Source: DASXMR01 sp036495525 (lineage in GTDB: Bacteria > Actinomycetota > Actinomycetes > Streptosporangiales > Streptosporangiaceae). Taken from it: a stretch of DNA of 18,185 nucleotides. A program made the translations under genes and the position numbers. Positions 8,697-14,392 of the stretch are shown in pieces. Positions within the stretch are counted from its first letter, which is position 1; each line of letters starts with the position of its first letter. The notes under the pieces were generated by a model. The model was not told where the DNA came from. It did not search any database and saw only the letters and a list, made by a program, of their open reading frames with translations. Where the stretch lies: NCBI GenBank assembly GCA_036495525.1, contig DASXMR010000109.1, positions 1 to 18,185 on the forward strand. The letters run 5' to 3'.

Positions 8697-9236
8697 TTAC
8701 AGCCGGACCGGCCCGCTCGCGGTGATGATCAGCTGGGTGGCGGCCGGTGCCTTCCTCATCGAGCACTTGCCGGCCGAGTTGCGCCGGGCGACTGCGGTGA
8801 CGCTCACGTGGTAGGTGCCGTGCCCGCTGAGTCCCTTGAACTTGCCCGTGCCGGCGGTCAGCCGGTAGGTGCCGTGCTGGCTGACGGTCAGCAGGCAGGT
8901 CTTCTGGTTGATATGAGTGGGACCGGTGCCCCTGGAGTGGACGATCTTGAACGTGCCGCCCGGCGCGACGATCAGGTCGGTGTTCCCCTTGCCCTGATGG
9001 TCGACGCCGCCGGCGGTGAACACCCCGGTCGCGATGAAGCTCGCCCGGTTATTTGCGTTCGACGTCGATACCAGGCGGAAGTGCTCGGTACCCGACGCGG
9101 CGCCGGCGGCCGCTGGCTTCCCGGCGTGCTGCGCGGCGGCGGGCGCGGCGGTGGCGGCCGTGACCCCGGCGAGCGCGACAGTCCCCGCGGCGGCGACTGT
9201 GCCGGCGATGGCGGCGAGCCGGTGGAATTTACGCAT
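8697..9236 (-). CDS. secreted beta-barrel-like protein, copy B
   Basis: A 179-residue paralog of copy A with the same plan: signal peptide MRKFHRLAAIAGTV... cleaved near residue 30 (ATA-AP), a short Ala-rich linker without the HGAAK repeats, then the shared domain GTEHFRLVSTSN, FTAGGVDHQGKGNTDLIVAPGGTFK, TCLL, GTYRLTAGTGKFKGLSGHGTYHV, GKCS and the identical ending SGPVRL. Extracellular or cell-wall location is expected; function is unknown. I choose ATG 9236 because its N-terminus and Shine-Dalgarno are identical to those of copy A. An in-frame extension to 9329 would precede the signal peptide with non-secretory sequence and overlap the operator. The leader carries a perfect 9-bp hairpin (9262-9284) that is degenerate in A. 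Confidence 0.92.
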   Translation of the reverse strand: MRKFHRLAAIAGTVAAAGTVALAGVTAATAAPAAAQHAGKPAAAGAASGTEHFRLVSTSNANNRASFIATGVFTAGGVDHQGKGNTDLIVAPGGTFKIVHSRGTGPTHINQKTCLLTVSQHGTYRLTAGTGKFKGLSGHGTYHVSVTAVARRNSAGKCSMRKAPAATQLIITASGPVRL

Positions 9237-9261
9237 GAACGGACCTCCCCAGTGGCCCGGC

Positions 9262-9284
9262 GCGCCCCGGCTAGTCCGGGGCGC
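9262..9284 (-). other. leader hairpin upstream of secreted protein B
   Basis: GCGCCCCGG (9262-9270) pairs perfectly with CCGGGGCGC (9276-9284) around CTAGT, between the operator and the Shine-Dalgarno. The matching place in unit A keeps only about 5 outer pairs, so a conserved role is doubtful. Confidence 0.4.
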
Positions 9285-9327
9285 TGGCGGGACGGATCCC
9301 AGCCTGCTGATGAGAAATGGGCAGGGC

Positions 9328-9360
9328 ACTAGGGCCGGCCCCTAGTCACCGGAACTAGGG
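9328..9360 (-). promoter_or_regulatory. three-half-site CTAGGG operator upstream of secreted protein B
   Basis: On the plus strand CTAGGG (9329-9334), CCCTAG (9340-9345) and CTAGGG (9355-9360), with spacers of 5 and 9 nt exactly as in unit A. The first pair forms a near-palindrome ACTAGGG-N5-CCCTAGT. The stop codon of the small upstream gene lies inside it (9342-9344). The CTAGGG-N5-CCCTAG part recalls the CTVGGG/CCCBAG operators known for PAS-LuxR regulators such as PimM, with one more base in the spacer. Confidence 0.78.
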
Positions 9361-9566
9361 GCAGGGGTGCCCGCGGGCAGCCCGGCATCTGGCGGCTCGG
9401 TGCCGGCCGCGCCGGATGCGCCGTCGGCCACCGAAAGCTCCCTTTCGAGCAGTCGGATCAGGTCGAGCCAGCCAGTGAACGGCAGGTCAGCGCCTCGGCC
9501 GGTGCGCAGAGCGCCGACCGGCTGGTCGTCAGGGCCGCGTTGCAGCCGGATCACGATCTGGGTCAT
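9342..9566 (-). CDS. small hypothetical protein (MTQIVIRL start)
   Basis: About 74 residues. The first 46 look like a compact folded domain, MTQIVIRLQRG followed by DLPFTGWLDLIRLLERELS, of the kind seen in short uncharacterised actinobacterial proteins; I have no function for it. The tail (Ala/Gly/Pro/Ser-rich) looks disordered. ATG 9566 is preferred because the family-like sequence begins there and GGGGAG precedes it closely. GTG 9614 or ATG 9608 would add 14-16 residues. The stop TAG lies within the operator of copy B, and the gene is divergent from the LuxR regulator, with the CCCTAG-N9-CTAGGG site between them. It could be the first gene of a transcript reaching copy B (105 nt gap). Confidence 0.6.
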   Translation of the reverse strand: MTQIVIRLQRGPDDQPVGALRTGRGADLPFTGWLDLIRLLERELSVADGASGAAGTEPPDAGLPAGTPAPSSGD

Positions 9567-9643
9567 ACTCTCCCCTGCCCTGCGGGCTCTGCCGGGTGAA
9601 GTTGCCATGATCACAGCGTGAGAGGGCGCTGGCGCCAGTGACG

Positions 9644-9668
9644 AACCCTAGCTTCCCGGCCTAGGGTT
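9644..9668. promoter_or_regulatory. AACCCTAG-N9-CTAGGGTT palindrome in the regulator promoter region
   Basis: AACCCTAG (9644-9651) and CTAGGGTT (9661-9668) form a perfect 8-bp inverted repeat with a 9-nt spacer, the same core and spacer as the sites upstream of both secreted-protein genes. It lies between the small minus-strand gene and the LuxR regulator. A TTGCCT (9667-9672) at its edge could be a -35 element with a weak CATTTA -10 (9691-9696). A 10-bp palindrome CTGGCGCCAG (9629-9638) lies just before it. A likely autoregulatory site. Confidence 0.75.
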
Positions 9669-9764
9669 GCCTCTCAGTAGGCATAGCGGGCATTTACGGC
9701 CAGGGCCGGCAGGTGGGTGCGAGCACAGGCCGAGGCTTGCGGACCGGGGTGGGGGGCGAATTCG

Positions 9765-12515
9765 GTGGAGGGGCCATTTGTCGGGCGGGTTGCAGAACTC
9801 GCCGCGCTGGGCAGGCAGCTGGATCAGGCGGCCGCCGGGCACGGGCACGTCGTGCTGGTCACCGGCCCGGCCGGTATGGGCAAGTCGACGCTGATCCGGC
9901 ACTGGCTGTCCTGCCTTCCTGACCTAGCCGGGACACTCGTGGCCTCCGGTGATCAGGAGGAGAGCACGCTGTCCGGCGGGCTGCTCGAACAGCTGGCCAG
10001 GTCGGCCTCCGGGCCGCCGGCGGACGAGCTCGCCGCGGTGCTCGCATCGGGCCGCGCCGACCCCCTGTCAGCCGGATCAGCGCTGCTCGGCCTGCTGCGG
10101 CAGCGCCCGAGCCCGGGCCCGGTGGTCGTGGTCGTGGACGACGCGCAGTGGGGCGACGAGCTGTCGCTCAAGGCGCTCAGCTTCGCCGCGCGCCGGCTCG
10201 CCGACGTGCCGGCGCTGTGCCTGGTGGTCTGCCGTCCCGATGAACTCACGGCGCTGCCGCCCGGCCTGCTGCGCGCGATCGCCGACCGCGGGCTGCGGCT
10301 GGACCTGGCGGGCCTGAACGCCGCCGAGGTTGCCGAACTGGCCGGACCGGCCAGGCTGACCGGGCGTGCCGCCCAGCTGCTGTGCGAGCACACCTCGGGC
10401 CTGCCCTTGCATGTGGTCGAGCTGCTGCACGACTTGCCGCCTGACGTTCTCGGCTCACCCGGAGCGGTACTGCCCGCGCCCCGTTCGCTGGCGACCCTGG
10501 TGCTTTCGCGGCTGGCCGGGTGCGCGCCGGAGACCGAGCGGCTGGTCGTGGCCGCCGCGGTGCTCGGGCCCCATTGCTACCTGGCCGACGCTGCGCGGCT
10601 GGCCGGACTGGCCGACCCGCTGCCCGCGCTGCAGCAGGCGGCCGGGGAGCGGCTGCTGGCCGAGGAGGAATCCATCGGCCGCCGGTGCGCGTTCCCGCAC
10701 GCGCTGATCCGCGCCGCCGTCTACCGCGACATCGGCGTGAGCAGGAGGGCCGAGCTGCATCGCAGGGCGGCCGTGCTGACCGGCGGTCCGGCGGCGCTCG
10801 CGCACCGGGCTGCGGCGTGCTCCGGCAGCGACCCGCAGCTTGCCGCCGACCTGGAGGCTCAGGCTGCGGCCGAGCGGCAAGCCGGGCAGCTGGTCGAGGC
10901 AGCCGAGCACCTGCTGGCCGCGGTCAGGGCCGACCAGTCGGGGCCGGCCAGGGACCGGCGGCTGCTCACCGCTGTCGAGCTTCTGCTCGCGGCCGGCGAC
11001 GGGGCCCGGGCGCGAGCGTGCGCGGCCGGGGTGTCCGAGCTCGCGCCATCGCCGGGGCGCACTGTCGTGCTCGCGCGGCTGGCCATGCTGGGAGGCGAGT
11101 ACCTGGCCGCCGAGGAACTGATGACGCAGGCGAAGGAGAGCCTTGCTGGCAGCCAGGCTCCGGCTCCCGAGCATGTGCGAGAGGGCGCGGCGCTGGCGGC
11201 GTGCGAGTTCGCGCTGATGCTGATCGGGCAGCACCGCACGGCCGATGCGGCGGCATGGGCGCGGCGGGCGGCAGATACCGCGGTCACCGCGTTCACGCGG
11301 GCTTGCTCCTGCGCGGTCCGCGGCGGCTCGCTGGCCGCGATCGGGCAGGGAGACCAGGCACGGCTGCTGCTGGAGAGCGAGCTGCGCGACTGTCCAGACG
11401 ACTCGGGCCGCACCTTGCTGCGTGCTTGCCTCGGCGCGATCTTGCTGCGGGCCGATGAGCTGGTTGCCGCAACCGACCAGCTCGATCAGGCGGTGGCCGC
11501 CGGCGGAGCGGCGAAGCTGCCCATGGCGCACCTGCTCGAGGCCAGGCTTCAGCTGGTGCTGACGTGTTACCGGTCGGGTGCCTGGGACCGGGCCGACGCC
11601 GAGGCCGAGCGGCTGGTGTCTCTGATCGATGACCTGGATCAGGTGTGGCTGGCCGGCCGGGCGCACCTGGCCGCCGTCTACGTCGCAGCGGCGCGAGGTG
11701 AGACGGAGCGGGCCTGTCGGCACGCGAGCGCCGCGGCCAGTCAGCTCGCCGGCCGGGGCGGCCGCGCCGCGGCCGAGCTGGCCGACGCCCAGGTAGCGAT
11801 CGCCGTGGCGGCCGGCGATCAGGACGCCGTGGTGGCCGCTGCCAGGCCGGTCACCGGCGCATTCGGGGTGCTGGAGCAGCTCGAGCCGAGCTGGATGCTT
11901 TTCTGGCCGGCCTACGCGCAGGCGCTGGCCAGGGCGGGTCACTTGGACGAGGCCGACGAGGTGCTGACCAGGTTCGAGCGGCTCGCGGCCAGCCGGCAGC
12001 GGCGCTCGGCGCTGGCCGCGGCAGGCCGGGCGCGCGGGTACCTCGAGGCGCAGGCGCAGCGGCCCGAGGCTGCCGTCCGCGCGCTGAGCGCCAGCGTGCG
12101 GCAGCTCGATGGCCTGGGCATGCCGTTCGAGCTGGCGCTCAGCAGGCTGGAGTATGGCAGGCTGCTGCGCCGGGCAGGCCAGCGGCGAGCCGCAGCCAGG
12201 GAGCTCGGCGCCGCCAGGGCGCTGTTCGCCGGGCTCGGTGCCCAGCCCTTCGTGAGCCGCTGCGACGACGAGCTGGGCAGCGTGCCGGCCGCTGCCCAGG
12301 TCGGTGGCCAGCTCCCGCTGACATCCCGGCAGCTGGCGGTCGCGCGGGCCGTGGCCAGCGGCAAGTCGAACCGGCAGATCGCGGCAGACCTCTTCATCAG
12401 CGTCAAGACGGTCGAATTCCATCTGGGCCAGATCCTGGCCAGGCTCGGCGCCGACTCGCGCGGCCAGATCGGCGCCGCGCTCGGCCTGGAAGGGGCCGCC
12501 GGGCCCGCCGGTTGA
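9765..12515 (+). CDS. large ATP-binding LuxR-family transcriptional regulator (LAL type)
   Basis: 916 residues, the usual size for LAL/MalT-like STAND regulators. The N-terminal AAA-type ATPase begins FVGRVAELAAL and carries Walker A GPAGMGKST (34-42) and Walker B VVVVVDDAQW (120-129). A long helical, Ala/Arg-rich TPR-like middle follows. The C-terminal LuxR helix-turn-helix is at about 852-907, with LTSRQLAVARAVASGKSNRQIAADLFISVKTVEFHL (in parts). It should bind DNA as an ATP-gated oligomer on an unknown signal. Start: GTG 9765 opens directly on the ATPase domain and follows a G-rich stretch. GTG 9717, in frame, would add 16 unconserved residues and cannot be excluded. The palindrome at 9644-9668 upstream matches sites before the two secreted-protein genes, making these the best candidate targets. 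fprA follows after 46 nt. Confidence 0.94.
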   Translation: MEGPFVGRVAELAALGRQLDQAAAGHGHVVLVTGPAGMGKSTLIRHWLSCLPDLAGTLVASGDQEESTLSGGLLEQLARSASGPPADELAAVLASGRADPLSAGSALLGLLRQRPSPGPVVVVVDDAQWGDELSLKALSFAARRLADVPALCLVVCRPDELTALPPGLLRAIADRGLRLDLAGLNAAEVAELAGPARLTGRAAQLLCEHTSGLPLHVVELLHDLPPDVLGSPGAVLPAPRSLATLVLSRLAGCAPETERLVVAAAVLGPHCYLADAARLAGLADPLPALQQAAGERLLAEEESIGRRCAFPHALIRAAVYRDIGVSRRAELHRRAAVLTGGPAALAHRAAACSGSDPQLAADLEAQAAAERQAGQLVEAAEHLLAAVRADQSGPARDRRLLTAVELLLAAGDGARARACAAGVSELAPSPGRTVVLARLAMLGGEYLAAEELMTQAKESLAGSQAPAPEHVREGAALAACEFALMLIGQHRTADAAAWARRAADTAVTAFTRACSCAVRGGSLAAIGQGDQARLLLESELRDCPDDSGRTLLRACLGAILLRADELVAATDQLDQAVAAGGAAKLPMAHLLEARLQLVLTCYRSGAWDRADAEAERLVSLIDDLDQVWLAGRAHLAAVYVAAARGETERACRHASAAASQLAGRGGRAAAELADAQVAIAVAAGDQDAVVAAARPVTGAFGVLEQLEPSWMLFWPAYAQALARAGHLDEADEVLTRFERLAASRQRRSALAAAGRARGYLEAQAQRPEAAVRALSASVRQLDGLGMPFELALSRLEYGRLLRRAGQRRAAARELGAARALFAGLGAQPFVSRCDDELGSVPAAAQVGGQLPLTSRQLAVARAVASGKSNRQIAADLFISVKTVEFHLGQILARLGADSRGQIGAALGLEGAAGPAG

Positions 12516-12561
12516 CGGCCTCGGGACACGGCAACGGCCTGGACGCGGCAGAATCGGGAGC

Positions 12562-14082
12562 ATGAAGACGCTGGAGATCGCCGTGGTCGGCTCTGGCCCG
12601 GCCGGGCTCTACACGGCCGAGGCGCTGATCAAGCAGGCGGCCGCGCTCGAGGAGGCGCGCCCGATCCGGGTAGACGTGCTCGACCGGCTGCCCACGCCGT
12701 ACGGGCTGGTCCGGTACGGCGTCGCGCCTGACCACAAGTCGATCAAGTCGATCGCCGAGTACCTGCGCAAGGTCCTCGAGCACCCCGGCGTGGCCTTCCT
12801 CGGCGGCGTCCACCTGGGCGGCGACATCACCCGCGACGATCTTCTCGCCTGCTACGACGCCGTCGTCTACGCGACCGGCGCCATGCGCGACCGCCACCTG
12901 CGCATCCCCGGCGAAGACCTGCCGGGAAGCTACGCCGCCACCGACTTCGTCAACTGGTACTGCGGCCACCCCGACATGGACCCGGAAGCGTTCACCCTGG
13001 ACGCCGAGTCGGTGGCCGTCATCGGCGTCGGCAACGTCGCGGTGGACGTGGCCCGCATCCTGGTCAGAGACCCAGCCGAGCTGCGCGGCACCGACGTCCC
13101 CCAGCCGGTACTCGAAGCCCTGATGGACAGCAAGGTCCGTGAAGTCCACATGATCGGCCGCCGCGGCCCCGCCCAAGCCAAATTCACCACCAAGGAGCTT
13201 CGCGAGCTGGGCGAGCTCTCCGGCGTGGACGTCATAGTCCACGCCACCGAGGCCGACCTCGACGCCTTCGACCCGACCGGCGGCAGCGCCGAACTAGCCA
13301 GGTCGGACCGCCACGTCCGCGGCAACTACAAGGTCATCAGCGGCTGGGCCGCCCGCCAGCCCACCGGCCACCCCCGCAAGCTGACCCTGAGATTCTGGCT
13401 GCGCCCAGTCGAAATCCTCGGCAGCCAGCGAGTGGAGCAGCTGGTCCTCGAGCGCACCCGCCTGGACGACGCAGGCGCCTTCACCGGCACCGGCGACCTG
13501 GAAACCCTGGACACGACCATGGTCCTGCGCAGCGTCGGCTACCAGAGCGTCCCCCTGGCCGGAGTCCCCTTCGACGAGCGCTCAGCCACCGTCCCCAACA
13601 CCGAAGGCAGGGTAACCGCCCCCGACGGCACCCCCCTCCCCGGCGAATACGTGGCCGGCTGGCTGAAACGCGGTCCCACCGGCGTCATCGGCACCAACAA
13701 GTCCGACGCCGCCCAGACCGTCCGCGCCCTTCTGGAAGACCTGGCCGGCGGCCCCAGCCCAGCCGACTCCGCCCTCCCCAGACCCGGCCTCCTCCGCTAC
13801 CCAGAGCCGGGCACAAGCGCCAGCCCCAGCCAGGGCACCGCCAGCGAAGGCCCAGGCGAAAGCGCCGGCAGCGAAGGCCCAGGCGAAGGTGCCGCCGGCG
13901 GCCTGGCCGCCCTGCTGGCCGAGCGGGGCGTGCGCCCGGTCGAGTACGCCGACTGGCTGCGCATCGAAGCCGCCGAGGCCGCCCTGGGCGAGTCCCTGGG
14001 CCGCGGCGGCCGGGTAAAACTGGCCGGCGCTGCCGCTATCCAGGCCGCCTGCTTCCGCAGCGGGGTCAGCCAGCACGAGTGA
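12562..14082 (+). CDS. fprA: ferredoxin/adrenodoxin-type NADP+ reductase, FprA-like
   Basis: FAD flavoprotein moving electrons between NADPH and ferredoxin, often for cytochromes P450 or Fe-S assembly. Seen: FAD-binding GSGPAG (10-15), RLPTPYGLVRYGVAPDHKSIK, YATGA, the NADPH Rossmann motif VIGVGNVAVDVARIL near 154-168, HMIGRRGPAQAKFTTKELREL, RSVGYQSVPLAGVPFD, and the closing GWLKRGPTGVIGTNKSDA. It has 506 residues, about 50 more than the mycobacterial enzyme. The surplus is a Gly/Ser/Glu-rich linker around 417-450 with a repeated SEGPGE unit, before a normal C-terminal helical segment (RGVRPVEYADWLRIEAAE). From about 13040 onward the wobble base is strongly C rather than the G/C mix of neighbours. 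The ATG follows GGGAG at very short spacing. The gap to the LuxR gene is 46 nt, so they could be co-transcribed; no P450 is in view. Confidence 0.95.
   Translation: MKTLEIAVVGSGPAGLYTAEALIKQAAALEEARPIRVDVLDRLPTPYGLVRYGVAPDHKSIKSIAEYLRKVLEHPGVAFLGGVHLGGDITRDDLLACYDAVVYATGAMRDRHLRIPGEDLPGSYAATDFVNWYCGHPDMDPEAFTLDAESVAVIGVGNVAVDVARILVRDPAELRGTDVPQPVLEALMDSKVREVHMIGRRGPAQAKFTTKELRELGELSGVDVIVHATEADLDAFDPTGGSAELARSDRHVRGNYKVISGWAARQPTGHPRKLTLRFWLRPVEILGSQRVEQLVLERTRLDDAGAFTGTGDLETLDTTMVLRSVGYQSVPLAGVPFDERSATVPNTEGRVTAPDGTPLPGEYVAGWLKRGPTGVIGTNKSDAAQTVRALLEDLAGGPSPADSALPRPGLLRYPEPGTSASPSQGTASEGPGESAGSEGPGEGAAGGLAALLAERGVRPVEYADWLRIEAAEAALGESLGRGGRVKLAGAAAIQAACFRSGVSQHE
13843..13887 (+). repeat. 27-bp-offset direct repeat in the fprA linker
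   Basis: An 18-base block beginning AGCGAAGGCCCAGG occurs at 13843-13860 and again at 13870-13887. It encodes two SEGPGE units in the extra linker of FprA. Confidence 0.85.
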
Positions 14083-14392
14083 GCAATCTCAGCTGGTGGA
14101 TGCAGCGCCTGCCGGCCCGAAACCGGCCGCCCCTTCTGCCCTGAGTACGCGGCCTGGCGCAGCGGCTACCCGGCCTGACAGACGTCCACCAGCGCGGCGG
14201 CCGCAATGCCCGGCCGCGTCCCGGCGATCAAGCACACCGAGCGCTCACGAGCCCCCGCGTTCACACCCCCGATCGGCGAATGGGGCAAAGGCGCGCAAGA
14301 GGTATCGTGATGTGGTGGGGTCTCATGGGGGCTTTCTGTTTGCCTATGATTTCCCCGCCCATTTAGACAAGCGTCCCGAACCGGATGGCGTC
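14083..14392 (+). other. 310-bp intergenic stretch between fprA and the XRE/NB-ARC gene
   Basis: The frame of the downstream gene is open here back to 14096, but the encoded residues are Pro/Arg/Ala-rich filler and the last 80 bases are T-rich with a TTA codon, so I read it as non-coding. It contains a candidate -10, TATGAT (14345-14350), without a convincing -35. An AGAGG (14298-14302) lies 9 nt before an alternative GTG start at 14312. I see no RNA gene. Confidence 0.5.
14345..14350 (+). promoter_or_regulatory. candidate -10 element for the XRE/NB-ARC gene
   Basis: TATGAT differs from the consensus by one base and lies 42 nt before GTG 14393, in a locally A/T-rich patch unlike the flanks. 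No good -35 lies at 16-18 nt. Confidence 0.35.

Larger units (their letters stand above)
7733..9360 (-). repeat. tandem segmental duplication of a complete gene unit
   Basis: Operator, leader, Shine-Dalgarno, gene and downstream hairpin occur twice: unit A about 7733-8507 and unit B about 8598-9360. The offset is 853-854 bases at the operator and start codon and 872 at the stop codon. The proteins have diverged at many positions while the regulatory half-sites and their spacing stayed fixed, so this is an older duplication under selection rather than an assembly artefact. Confidence 0.85.

Noticed and set aside
8476..8766. 96-codon minus-strand frame between the two secreted-protein genes
   Set aside because: It overlaps the 3' end of copy B and the terminator hairpin, has no counterpart upstream of copy A or in unit B, and its composition is random-like.
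10455..12563. 702-codon minus-strand open frame opposite the LuxR regulator
   Set aside because: Low-complexity antisense shadow. The plus strand encodes a clear ATPase-LuxR protein over the same bases.
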